Of a DNA stretch of 44,715 nucleotides, positions 1 to 7,948 are shown in pieces. The number at the start of each line of letters is the position of its first letter. Position 1 is the stretch's first letter. The DNA is from JBHHYN01 sp046757565 (GTDB lineage: Bacteria; Pseudomonadota; Gammaproteobacteria; Eutrophobiales; Eutrophobiaceae): the NCBI GenBank assembly GCA_046757565.1, contig JBHHYN010000008.1, positions 1 through 44,715 on the forward strand, in the 5' to 3' direction. Below the pieces are notes generated by a model. It ran no database searches and was not told where the DNA came from. It was given only the letters and a program-made list of their open reading frames with translations. Made by a program: the position numbers and the translations under genes.

Positions 1-52
1 GGAATGACGGGCTACTGTTTATATATCAACCCACAGATTCTGCTGAAGACCC
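1..52. repeat. Partial copy of a MITE-like element (cut by window edge)
   Basis: These 52 bases are the exact reverse complement of 20065-20116, the left end of the complete element at 20065-20222. They hold the terminal inverted repeat (28-52) and the inner stretch up to half of the internal hairpin. The rest of this copy lies before the window. If it made an 8-bp target duplication like the complete copy, the duplicated bases should be CTAAAATA at 53-60. The identity over all 52 bases suggests recent movement or conversion. Confidence 0.85.
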
Positions 53-126
53 CTAAAATATTACAGGCTGATCGTGGGTTGAATATCTATCAGGAAGAAG
101 TAGATTAATTAGCGTTTTCCTCTGTT

Positions 127-525
127 TTAATCATGCTTTTTCCCGTTCAGGCCAAACAGGCGTTCAAGCTCATTCTTTGAAGCATCGGCCTGTGACTGGT
201 CACGGTTGCTGCTGGCGCCTGAATCAAGATCGAACAGCGTATCGAGTTCTGATCTGGCCTCCTTAAGTGACGAAGGATCCTGTGAAGCATAGGCATTTGC
301 TGAAGGTTGTAAATAACCACAAAAATTTGCGCGTTTTTTGTCCTTCACCTCTTCCGCGATGGGTTCACGGCAGCTCTTGCTGACGGTTACATCGTAGAAT
401 TCACAGATCATGCAGACATGCAGATCGGCATTGCAGGCCTTGCATTTTGCCAATCTGGACAAGGGCAAAGGAATATCCTTGAGGGAAGCACCACATTTCC
501 AACAGCTCAGTTCCTTATCGGCCAT
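127..525 (-). CDS. Small conserved zinc-ribbon protein of unknown function
   Basis: A protein of about 132 residues that I do not recognise by name. Counting from MADK, it has CxxC at 8/11 and 28/31 (a zinc-ribbon spacing), then CxxC at 38/41 followed by C52 and C69. The second module ends in a KKRANFCGYL-like segment often seen in proteobacterial hypothetical proteins. Two zinc sites are likely, followed by a polar, probably disordered tail. A longer reading starts with GTG at 537, but the ATG at 525 has GGAG 8 bases upstream and is preferred. It lies 27 bases after the TSUP permease stop on the same strand, so the two are probably co-transcribed. The function is unknown. Confidence 0.75.
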   Translation of the reverse strand: MADKELSCWKCGASLKDIPLPLSRLAKCKACNADLHVCMICEFYDVTVSKSCREPIAEEVKDKKRANFCGYLQPSANAYASQDPSSLKEARSELDTLFDLDSGASSNRDQSQADASKNELERLFGLNGKKHD

Positions 526-552
526 TACGATCTCCACGCCATTATGCAGCGC

Positions 553-1302
553 CTAAAAGAACAATAATTTTATAATAAAGAGAGTCAGGATGGTATTCAA
601 TACCATCCTGATCAGGCCTTCACCTTTCATTACCGACATATGCACACCCAGCCATCCGCCAATAGAATTGCCGACTGCCAGGCAGGCACCCAATAACCAT
701 AACACTTCAACACGCGAGGCAAATATGAATAATGCCACAATAGAATACATACCGATAATAAAAACCTTGTGCATATTGACCTGCACCAGATCCAGCCCCA
801 TGACCCGGTGCAGGACAGGCATGATAATAAACCCGACCCCCATCTGTATGAATCCGCCCCAATAGCCGACCCCCAGCATAAGCAGATGACCAAGAAGCAG
901 GTTTTTTGGTTTCCCACCGGTTTTTGTACCCGTATCATCGGGCTTTTTCTTACGGGCCATGAGATACATGACGCAGATCATGATGACAGCCAGGGTCCGG
1001 TTAAACCACACACCCTGCAGGCGTGTGCCCAGCAGGGCGCCGGCAATAGCACCCGGGATAGCACTCAGTGACAACGTCAGACTCAGTTTAAAATCTGCAT
1101 AGCCTTTTCTGAAAAAGGTGGTTACTGCCGTGATATTCTGCGCCAGTATGGCAATACGATTGGTGCCGTTGGCGACCGGTCCCGGCATACCCATAAAGAC
1201 CATTACCGGCACTGATAATAAAGAACCACCACCGGCCATGACGTTCATAAATCCCGCCACGCATCCTACCAGGATCAGAATCCCCCCTTGCCAGTAGTCC
1301 AT
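553..1302 (-). CDS. TSUP (TauE/SafE) family membrane transporter
   Basis: A hydrophobic protein of 249 residues with about seven or eight membrane segments. Near the N-terminus it has the family-typical GGGSLLSVPVMVFMGMP segment, and a related glycine-rich repeat (GFIQMGVGFIIMPVL) opens the second half, as expected for the internally duplicated TSUP fold. Members export or import sulfite, sulfoacetate, sulfonates or other small anions across the inner membrane. The substrate cannot be told here. It probably forms a two-gene unit with the downstream zinc-ribbon gene. No strong ribosome binding site is visible before the ATG. Confidence 0.85.
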   Translation of the reverse strand: MDYWQGGILILVGCVAGFMNVMAGGGSLLSVPVMVFMGMPGPVANGTNRIAILAQNITAVTTFFRKGYADFKLSLTLSLSAIPGAIAGALLGTRLQGVWFNRTLAVIMICVMYLMARKKKPDDTGTKTGGKPKNLLLGHLLMLGVGYWGGFIQMGVGFIIMPVLHRVMGLDLVQVNMHKVFIIGMYSIVALFIFASRVEVLWLLGACLAVGNSIGGWLGVHMSVMKGEGLIRMVLNTILTLFIIKLLFF

Positions 1303-1466
1303 CAGAGTAACGCTTATAATTGTTTGTCAGATTGCAAAAATTTCCGATTTGTTTTCAAACACCTTGAACTCCAGGACATTACCGCTACGTAAAACTGTCT
1401 GGGAGCTTCCAGATCAGAAACAGGGATCGCCAAATGAGAGGGTTGCAACACTGCGTTCACTGTTTT

Positions 1467-2114
1467 TCAATCTCCATCCTGCTTGCCGTAATTCCTGAAC
1501 TTGGCCAGATTAACCTGCATCTCTGGCTCATCGAGTATTACCGGACCACCCATCTGCACACTCAGGCAATACTGTTGCGCCAGTATTTCCACATCCTGCG
1601 CCAGTTTGAAGGCGGATCCTATGTCCCCGGCCACTGCCACCAGACCATGATTCGCCAGAAGGCAAGCGTTCCGGTCTTGCAGCGCCTCCAGTATGTTGCT
1701 TGAGAGTTTCTCCGTGCCAAAGGTCGCATACCCGGCACAACGGATCGAGTTACCTCCTGCGACAGCAACCATGTAATGAAACGCCGGGATCTGCTTGCGG
1801 GTGCAGGCTATGGCGGTGGCATAGGGGGAATGTACATGTACAATGGCGCAAACATCGGTCCTTGAGTTGTAGAGATCCCGATGAAAAGGCCATTCGCTGG
1901 AAGGCTGTTTATGCCCGGCAGTGACCCTGCCTTGCGTATCAAGCCCGACTATATCGTCAGGTTTGAGCGTCGCATAGGTGATACCGGTAGGCGTAATCAG
2001 AAAACCACCCTCTATTCGTGCGCTCAGATTGCCTGACGTCCCGGCACTCAGGCCGCTTGTATTGAACGCCTGGACTGTGGTGATTAGCTGTTTTCGTAGT
2101 TCCAAATTTTGCAT
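1467..2114 (-). CDS. Class II aldolase/adducin family protein
   Basis: A 215-residue single-domain protein of the class II aldolase family, which uses a divalent metal to cleave or form sugar phosphates (L-fuculose-phosphate aldolase, ribulose-phosphate 4-epimerase and relatives). The metal-site residues are present: E74 (SSEWPFH), H93 and H95 (IVHVHSPYAT) and H156 (LLANHGL). The phosphate-binding GTSGNLSAR motif lies near 25-33. The length matches FucA-like enzymes. No sugar pathway genes adjoin it, so the substrate is open; it stands between ychF and the TSUP gene on the same strand. A weak GGATGA lies just before the ATG. Confidence 0.85.
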   Translation of the reverse strand: MQNLELRKQLITTVQAFNTSGLSAGTSGNLSARIEGGFLITPTGITYATLKPDDIVGLDTQGRVTAGHKQPSSEWPFHRDLYNSRTDVCAIVHVHSPYATAIACTRKQIPAFHYMVAVAGGNSIRCAGYATFGTEKLSSNILEALQDRNACLLANHGLVAVAGDIGSAFKLAQDVEILAQQYCLSVQMGGPVILDEPEMQVNLAKFRNYGKQDGD

Positions 2115-2228
2115 GCTTCATCCACCCCGCCCGATGCACCAGGGCGCTCAGTGATGACCCAAAAGGCCGGCTTACCGTTATACAGCGAGTTTACCGATGA
2201 AAGCGGATACTGGCACGATTAAAACCGA

Positions 2229-3320
2229 TCAAACATTAAAACGGAATAACATCACGTCACCGTCCTGCACCACATACTCTTTACCTTCCAGGCGCCACTT
2301 GCCGGCGTCTTTGGCGCCCTGCTCCCCATTACAGGCAATATAGTCATTATAAGATATGACTTCGGCGCGGATGAACCCGTGTTCGAAATCAGTATGTATC
2401 GTTCCAGCCGCTTTCGGTGCCGTATCGCCTGCCTTAATCGTCCAGGCACGTACTTCCTTGGGACCGGCAGTAAAAAAAGTGTGCAGGCCGAGTAAATTAT
2501 ATCCTGCATGTATCAATCTGTTCAGCCCCGGTTCAGCAAGGCCCAGTTCTGCAAGGAACTCCTGTTTGTCTGCTTCCTCAAGTTGTGCAATGTCGGCCTC
2601 GATGGCCGCGCATACCGGCAGAAGTTGTGAACCCTCTTGTTGCGCCAGCTTCTCCAGTTCAGTTAACCACTCATTGTTGCCGGGATCCTCTTCCTTTACG
2701 TTGGCGATATACAGTGTGGGCTTACCGGTAAGCAAATGCAGTTCCTTGATCATCTTGCGCCGGGTCTCATCCAGATCCATGGAACCCGCAGGTTGCCCCC
2801 GATCGATATGGGCGATTGCCTTTTCGATAAAGACCTGTTTCTGCACGGCCTTCTTATCCCCTGTCTTCGCCAGTTTTGATACTTTCAAAAGCGCACGATC
2901 CAGCGTTTCCCGATCGGCAAGACAAAGCTCCGTGTTAATCACCTCTATATCGGAAAGCGGATCGATTTTACCCCCGAGGTGGGCGATATTATCGTCCTCA
3001 AAACAGCGCACCACATGGGCGATGGCATGGGTTTCCCGGATGTGTGCCAGGAACCGGTTACCCAACCCTTCACCCTTTGATGCCCCTGCAACCAGCCCGG
3101 CTATGTCAACGAACTCCATGTGCGCCGGCACCACTTGTTTGGGGTGAACGATACCGGCAAGTTGCCGGAGTCTTGGATCGGGGACAGGAACGATACCTAC
3201 GTTTGGATCGATGGTACAGAAAGGATAGTTTTCAGCAGCAATACTGGAACTGGTCAGTGCATTAAACAGGGTCGATTTGCCTACGTTTGGCAACCCGACG
3301 ATACCGCATTTGAAACCCAT
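2229..3320 (-). CDS. ychF: Redox-regulated ATPase YchF (Obg-related)
   Basis: A 363-residue YchF/OLA1 protein that binds ribosomes and hydrolyses ATP. The P-loop GLPNVGKST is at residues 9-17, DIAGLV is the G3 region, and the nucleotide-specificity motif is NVKE rather than NKxD, which is the reason the family prefers ATP. A coiled-coil insert and a C-terminal TGS domain follow. The gene lies upstream-to-downstream after pth, as in Pseudomonas. No Shine-Dalgarno sequence precedes its ATG, because a heptamer repeat array (3325-3359) starts five bases upstream and occupies the leader. Translation initiation may therefore be unusual. Confidence 0.96.
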   Translation of the reverse strand: MGFKCGIVGLPNVGKSTLFNALTSSSIAAENYPFCTIDPNVGIVPVPDPRLRQLAGIVHPKQVVPAHMEFVDIAGLVAGASKGEGLGNRFLAHIRETHAIAHVVRCFEDDNIAHLGGKIDPLSDIEVINTELCLADRETLDRALLKVSKLAKTGDKKAVQKQVFIEKAIAHIDRGQPAGSMDLDETRRKMIKELHLLTGKPTLYIANVKEEDPGNNEWLTELEKLAQQEGSQLLPVCAAIEADIAQLEEADKQEFLAELGLAEPGLNRLIHAGYNLLGLHTFFTAGPKEVRAWTIKAGDTAPKAAGTIHTDFEHGFIRAEVISYNDYIACNGEQGAKDAGKWRLEGKEYVVQDGDVMLFRFNV

Positions 3321-3324
3321 TTAT

Positions 3325-3433
3325 TTACAGTAAAAAGTTTAAAGTTAAAAGTCGAAAGTTATTGTAATTAATGAGATTAACATCACACACATCCATTTAC
3401 TTTTCACTTTCACCTTTTAACTTTTCACTTCCA
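3325..3433. repeat. Two facing arrays of 7-bp ACTTTNN repeats
   Basis: Positions 3325-3359 hold five heptamers of the form NNAAAGT (one degenerate). Positions 3399-3433 hold five of the complementary form ACTTTNN, again with some drift. The two arrays face each other across 39 unique bases and could pair as a long imperfect hairpin. The second array is inside the 3' end of pth and encodes its last residues. The same heptamer type recurs at 44678-44715. Confidence 0.8.
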
Positions 3434-4002
3434 TGCAACTCATTCATCGCTTTTTCGAACTCGCCCATAATAATAAGCGGCATGCAGTTGAGCGCTCTAT
3501 CGATCGCTTTATCAATCATACGTTGGTCATCAAGCCCTGCTCGTCCAAGTACGTAGGGCGTCACGGCATCAGGTTGCCCGGGATGACCGATACCGATACG
3601 CAGTCGCAGGAAATCATTACTACTGACTTTGTCTATAATGTCACGCAAGCCATTATGACCGCCGTGGCCACCACCCCGTTTTAATCGTACAACGCCGGGT
3701 TCAAGATCGATGTCGTCATGTACAACAAGGGCATCTTCAATGGCAAGTTTATAGTAATTAATAACTGCCTGAACTGCACGGCCACTTTCATTCATATAGG
3801 TGGCCGGTTTGATTAGCCGGCAATCCACATCATCAAATATCACACGGCTGACGTCGCCATGAAACCTGGCCTGGCGGAAAAAACTGCTACCTGAACTTGC
3901 GGCCAGCTTGTCCAGAAGCCAGAACCCGGCATTATGCCGGGTCCTGGTATATTCAGGATCACAGTTCCCCAGACCGATAAGCAGTTTTATAGAAGAAGGC
4001 AC
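3397..4002 (-). CDS. pth: Peptidyl-tRNA hydrolase
   Basis: Pth releases peptides from peptidyl-tRNAs that drop off ribosomes. With a GTG start at 4002 the protein has 201 residues, near the family's usual 190-200. The active-site set is complete: N13 (GLGN), H23 (RHNAGF), D96 (VVHDDID) and N117 (GGHNGLR), each shifted by +3 from the E. coli numbering. The longer open frame to 4206 overlaps rplY and is not coding. The start lies 19 bases after the rplY stop, so the two are co-transcribed, but no clear ribosome binding site is seen. The C-terminal tail (GSEKLKGESEK) is read from a heptamer repeat array and is probably not part of the fold. Confidence 0.93.
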   Translation of the reverse strand: MPSSIKLLIGLGNCDPEYTRTRHNAGFWLLDKLAASSGSSFFRQARFHGDVSRVIFDDVDCRLIKPATYMNESGRAVQAVINYYKLAIEDALVVHDDIDLEPGVVRLKRGGGHGGHNGLRDIIDKVSSNDFLRLRIGIGHPGQPDAVTPYVLGRAGLDDQRMIDKAIDRALNCMPLIIMGEFEKAMNELHGSEKLKGESEK

Positions 4003-4021
4003 AGGGTGCCTATGATGATAA

Positions 4022-4711
4022 TTATTCTTCTCCGTCAGCCTGGACGCTATCAGGCTCCGACGGGGCCGCTTCCACCTCACCTTCAACCACTTCTTCGCCT
4101 TCCGCAACAACTTCCTCCTCTTCTTCTTCTTCAATGCGAGGCAGATGGACAGATGCAACAGAACGGGTGGGGTCTCCACCATGCAGCAAGGCATTGATCT
4201 CAACACCTTCAGGCAAACTCAGATCACCAAGATGTATTGTGTCACCGACTTCCCTCTCTACCATATCTACCTCAATATATTCCGGAAGATGCCTGGGCAG
4301 GCAGGTTATTTCGATTTCCGACATGACATGACTGATCACTCCGCCCTGCTCCTTGACGCCAATGCACTTCGATTCATTGATAAAATGCAGCGGTATGCGC
4401 ATAGTCAGTTTTTCCTTTTCATCAATACGCTGAAAATCAATATGCATGATGTGTGGCTTGAAAGGGTGCCGTTGCAGATCCTTGAGTACAACTTTTTCAC
4501 GGACGTTACCGACTTTCACAGTGAGGATGTGAGAATAGAATGCTTCGTATTCGAGGCGATGTTTGAGAGCAGCTTGATCCAGCGTAATGTGCGTTGTCTC
4601 TTTATCGGTGCCATATATGATGCCGGGTATTGTGCCGGTCCTGCGCAGGCGGCGGCTCGCGCCTTTCCCTACGTCTTTGCGTAACTCCGCATTAAGTTCG
4701 AATTGTTGCAT
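4022..4711 (-). CDS. rplY: 50S ribosomal protein bL25, long (CTC/TL5) form
   Basis: A 229-residue bL25 protein that binds 5S rRNA. The N-terminal 5S-binding domain (about 1-95) includes the RKDVGKGASRRLRR basic motif. The C-terminal beta domain (about 100-190) is typical of the CTC form and is followed by a strongly acidic tail with a seven-glutamate run. The gene has a good ribosome binding site (AGGAG, six bases before the ATG) and sits between prs and pth, as in Pseudomonas. Confidence 0.96.
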   Translation of the reverse strand: MQQFELNAELRKDVGKGASRRLRRTGTIPGIIYGTDKETTHITLDQAALKHRLEYEAFYSHILTVKVGNVREKVVLKDLQRHPFKPHIMHIDFQRIDEKEKLTMRIPLHFINESKCIGVKEQGGVISHVMSEIEITCLPRHLPEYIEVDMVEREVGDTIHLGDLSLPEGVEINALLHGGDPTRSVASVHLPRIEEEEEEEVVAEGEEVVEGEVEAAPSEPDSVQADGEE

Positions 4712-4818
4712 TCGGTTACTCCTGCATTTCCACGGTTTATGAATTCTCTCCAGCCGCGACCAGATAGAGAGTTACCAACCAGAAATCTGTCTGATTCCCG
4801 GGTGACTGTTTCCTGTTA

Positions 4819-5772
4819 CTAATCAACAAACATCGAGCTGAGCGATTCTCCCTCGGCGACACGCCGGATACTCTCTGCCATCATCGTCGCCACACTCAAC
4901 TGACGTATCTGATTACAGGCCGCCGCTTCGGACAATAATGGAATCGTATCCGTCACAACCAACTCATCCAGTATAGAATTCTCAATATTTTTAACAGCAT
5001 TACCTGACAATACGGGATGTGTGCAATAGGCCACTACCTTGATGGCGCCACACTGCTTCAAGGCATCCGCTGCATGACACAACGTCCCCGCGGTATCCAC
5101 CAGATCATCAATAATGACACAGGTCCGGCCCTCCACATCCCCAATTATGTTCATCACCTCCGATTCATTCGGGTTCGGTCTTCGTTTATCGATAATGGCC
5201 AGATCAGTGTCGTCCAGGCGTTTTGCCAGGGCCCGCGCACGTATCACTCCTCCGACATCGGGTGAGACCACCATCTGTTTCGGATATTTATGCTTCCAGA
5301 TATCCCCCAGCAATACTGGTGAAGCGTAGACATTATCCAGCGGCATATCAAAAAACCCCTGTATCTGGTCCGCATGCAGATCGACAGTCAACACCCTGTC
5401 TATACCGACCGAACCAATCATATTGGCGATAACCTTGGCGGTTATCGGCACCCTGGCAGAACGGGGCCGCCTGTCCTGGCGTGCATACCCCATATAAGGG
5501 ATCACGGCAGTTACACGCACCGCAGATGCCCTGCGCAGTGCATCGGCAATAACCAGCAATTCCATCAAATTATCATTGGTCGGGGCGCAAAGCGACTGAA
5601 TAATAAACACTTCCCTGCCGCGAACATTCTCGGCCAGCTCCACCATGACCTCACCATCGCTGAAGCGACCTACGGTAATCTTGCCCAGCGGCAGATTCAG
5701 ATAAACAGCAATCTCCAGCGCCAGTTTCGGGTTGGCATTGCCGGTACAAAGCATGATATTGTCCAATGACAT
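4819..5772 (-). CDS. prs: Ribose-phosphate pyrophosphokinase (PRPP synthase)
   Basis: A 317-residue class I PRPP synthetase that makes 5-phosphoribosyl diphosphate from ribose 5-phosphate and ATP for nucleotide, histidine, tryptophan and NAD synthesis. Visible motifs are the flexible-loop YARQDRRPRSARVPITAK, the divalent-cation DLHADQIQGFF, and the PRPP-binding VIIDDLVDTAGT. The length is standard. It follows tRNA-Gln and ispE on the same strand, the arrangement conserved in gammaproteobacteria. Confidence 0.97.
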   Translation of the reverse strand: MSLDNIMLCTGNANPKLALEIAVYLNLPLGKITVGRFSDGEVMVELAENVRGREVFIIQSLCAPTNDNLMELLVIADALRRASAVRVTAVIPYMGYARQDRRPRSARVPITAKVIANMIGSVGIDRVLTVDLHADQIQGFFDMPLDNVYASPVLLGDIWKHKYPKQMVVSPDVGGVIRARALAKRLDDTDLAIIDKRRPNPNESEVMNIIGDVEGRTCVIIDDLVDTAGTLCHAADALKQCGAIKVVAYCTHPVLSGNAVKNIENSILDELVVTDTIPLLSEAAACNQIRQLSVATMMAESIRRVAEGESLSSMFVD

Positions 5773-5855
5773 CGTTATCTCTGCCAGTTAATCATTCACC
5801 ACGTAGTGCTGCGTCCTCCATGAAACCTCCGGATTGGGTAGAAATCCATGCTATT

Positions 5856-5931
5856 TGGCTGGGGCGCCAGGACTCGAACCTGGGAATCCGGGGATCAAAA
5901 CCCCGTGCCTTAGCCACTTGGCTACGCCCCA
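5856..5931 (-). tRNA. tRNA-Gln (anticodon TTG)
   Basis: Read on the minus strand, 76 nt fold into a complete cloverleaf. There is a 7-bp acceptor stem (TGGGGCG with CGCCCCA), discriminator G, encoded CCA, a CGGGG/CCCCG anticodon stem with loop TTTTGAT giving anticodon TTG, and a T-loop with GGTTCGAGTC. It lies between ispE and prs, the same place as in Pseudomonas, and is probably processed from the shared transcript. Confidence 0.97.
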
Positions 5932-5981
5932 ACAAATCAAGTACCAGACCGAAATCAATCATTTCACCCGAATTTAACCAT

Positions 5982-6830
5982 CTACCTGGGTGACTGTTCC
6001 CGGGACATCCGATCCAGCAACGGCGATCTGTTCCTGCCATGGGCAATAAATCCCTGCCAGGGCTCAGGCAGTTGCTGTAATAGAATCCGGGCTTCATCTT
6101 CTGTGTCGAATACAGCAAACACACAGGATCCGGTTCCCGTCATTCGTGCCTGTGTTTTACTCCCTAACCAGTCAAGAAGGGCCGCCACTTCCGGATGGGC
6201 CTTCCTGACCGCTTCTTCACAGTCATTCCGGCCGGCCCCCGCGAAGAAGTCGCGTATTGTGATTGCAGGCGTATGCCGTGTCAAATACGCCGAATTAAAG
6301 ATTTCAGCAGTCGCTACGCCCAATCCCGGATAGACGACCAGAAACCAGCGTTCAGGGAGGTCAACCTGGCTCAACTGCTCTCCCACACCTTCCGCCCAGG
6401 CCGCAACACCCTTTACAAATACCGGTATATCCGCACCCAGGCCAAGTCCAATCATCGATAACTCCTTGCCAGAAAGCCTCATTCCCCAGATATGGTTCAG
6501 GGCCATTAACGTCGTTGCCGCATCGGAACTGCCTCCCCCGAGACCGCCTCCGATAGGCAGGCGTTTCTGTACGGCTATATCCACACCAACGGGTTTGTCC
6601 GATTTCGACTGCAACAACCTGGCCGATCGAATAACCAGATCCTGCTCCGGTTCAATCCCGTCATAGTTACACGTTAGCCTGATCTGGTCATCATTGCGAA
6701 CAGTGAATGTCAGTTCGTCCCCGTAGTCGAGGAACTGAAATACCGTCTGCAGCAGATGGTAACCATCGTCTCTGCGGCCCAGCACATGCAGGAACAGATT
6801 GAGTTTAGCGGGGGCCGGCCACGACTGCAT
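5982..6830 (-). CDS. ispE: 4-diphosphocytidyl-2-C-methyl-D-erythritol kinase
   Basis: A GHMP kinase of the methylerythritol phosphate pathway that phosphorylates CDP-methylerythritol for isoprenoid synthesis. From the chosen ATG at 6830 it has 282 residues, the usual length, starting MQSWPAPAKLNLFLHV with the conserved PAKLNLFL motif. The ATP-binding loop PIGGGLGGGSSDA and a C-terminal MTGTGSCVFA motif are present. The open frame runs 28 codons further, but that part lies in repeat sequence and matches nothing. No ribosome binding site precedes the ATG; a hairpin repeat unit starts three bases upstream. Confidence 0.94.
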   Translation of the reverse strand: MQSWPAPAKLNLFLHVLGRRDDGYHLLQTVFQFLDYGDELTFTVRNDDQIRLTCNYDGIEPEQDLVIRSARLLQSKSDKPVGVDIAVQKRLPIGGGLGGGSSDAATTLMALNHIWGMRLSGKELSMIGLGLGADIPVFVKGVAAWAEGVGEQLSQVDLPERWFLVVYPGLGVATAEIFNSAYLTRHTPAITIRDFFAGAGRNDCEEAVRKAHPEVAALLDWLGSKTQARMTGTGSCVFAVFDTEDEARILLQQLPEPWQGFIAHGRNRSPLLDRMSREQSPR

Positions 6831-7174
6831 GGACGAAATACAAGGATGTATGAGTGTCGCGTGAGGACATGATGTCCGTAGCGACCGCAGGAGGTAGAGC
6901 AGAGCCTGGGGCACCTGCCGACGACTGCGCGGTCGATTTATGCTCCTGAGTAATCATCACTTCCACCCTCTCCCGGCGGCCGGTCTCGGGTGCCAGAATA
7001 GAGCCTTTGGATATGTCGGGATGCAGGTGATAGAAAACGTCTGGACGCCTACATGGAAGTAGGTGGTACGATTCCATGGATGGAATCGGTAGAGTCGAGT
7101 CTGGAACGGAGACCGAGAAAACGTCCGGAACAAGTTTTCGGCGCACAAGTATCGCATTGACTGTGATCCCGGCT
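6831..7174. other. Gene-free, hairpin-rich region between lolB and ispE
   Basis: No credible gene is found in these 344 bases. Several short palindromes with GGA-type loops stand out: ATACA/TGTAT near 6838, GGACAT/ATGTCC enclosed by GTCGC/GCGAC near 6856-6885, CCTAC/GTAGG at 7048-7063, and GATTCCA/TGGAATC at 7070-7087. An AGAAAACGTC direct repeat recurs near 7031 and 7116. The segment 6833-6884 has a degenerate relative at 15351-15402. Two open frames here are long only because stops are rare and they resemble no protein. Confidence 0.6.
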
Positions 7175-7780
7175 TCAAATTTTCCAGTCCCGGATGATTA
7201 ACTGTACTTTTAATTTATCATTTTGTATCACGATCTTCCCCGGTAGATCAAAACCGCTTGCAGTCATGTAGCGAAGATAGCTGATTTGCCAACCTGCTTG
7301 TACCAGATCCGTAATCCGGCCCTGATCATCCAATACCAGTGTATTGGTCTTACTTCCCGGCTCCGGTAACCCTCGCAGCCAGTAAACGAGACCGGACAGG
7401 GGTACATGCCAACCAAAATTATTTTGTAATAGCGTCTCAGGGTTATCGGCACGCAAGGTCATGTTTTTAGCCGTACGCATTAATACCCCGTCCTCATTAC
7501 CCGACAATTCATAGATGCCTCCTCCCAATGGGGCGATAATCCGCAGAAAATAATCCTGTTGTCTTTGGCGCCATTGAAGTGTGGCCGACCAGCCCTGCTT
7601 TTCCATCTGGACCGCAATCCTGCCCTTGATCTGCCACGTGTTTAGTTTAGTAAGCTTTTCCCTGTGCGTTTGCCAGTACGCTATCTTTTCCCCATGCATC
7701 GGAGGCCGGGTCGCACACCCCGATAGCAACACTACAAACAGGCCGGTTATAAAGTAGCCGGGTATCTTGATATAAGACAA
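7175..7780 (-). CDS. lolB: Outer-membrane lipoprotein receptor LolB
   Basis: LolB accepts lipoproteins from LolA and inserts them in the outer membrane. The protein has 201 residues, a signal peptide with lipobox LLSGC and lipidated C22, then the beta-sandwich fold with WQIKGRIAV near the start of the mature domain and a GWHVPLSGLVYWLRGLP segment that is characteristic of LolB. The gene order lolB-ispE-tRNA-Gln-prs is conserved. The gap to ispE is filled by hairpin repeats, so the two may no longer share one uninterrupted operon. Confidence 0.94.
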   Translation of the reverse strand: MSYIKIPGYFITGLFVVLLSGCATRPPMHGEKIAYWQTHREKLTKLNTWQIKGRIAVQMEKQGWSATLQWRQRQQDYFLRIIAPLGGGIYELSGNEDGVLMRTAKNMTLRADNPETLLQNNFGWHVPLSGLVYWLRGLPEPGSKTNTLVLDDQGRITDLVQAGWQISYLRYMTASGFDLPGKIVIQNDKLKVQLIIRDWKI

Positions 7781-7948
7781 TTGCTTGTGAACCCTGTTTC
7801 CACTCTGAACATCCAGATATTGAGTAGTTTTGGAATCATACCGGAATTACAAATGGTTTTTTAGCTATGTGTTTTATGCTTTACCACAGTGTGGCCCGGT
7901 CACCGGCAGAAACAGAATACGAATGCAGCAGGGCGTTACGGATATTGA

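Noticed and set aside
2356..3147. 263-codon plus-strand frame opposite ychF
   Set aside because: Antisense shadow of ychF; serine- and alanine-rich composition and no ribosome binding site.
4003..4206. 68-codon N-terminal extension of Pth
   Set aside because: It lies inside rplY in another frame, is very basic by frame effect and has no similarity to Pth.
6805..7178. Two open frames of 113 and 73 codons on the minus strand between ispE and lolB
   Set aside because: They run through palindromic repeats, overlap each other and ispE, lack ribosome binding sites and resemble no protein.
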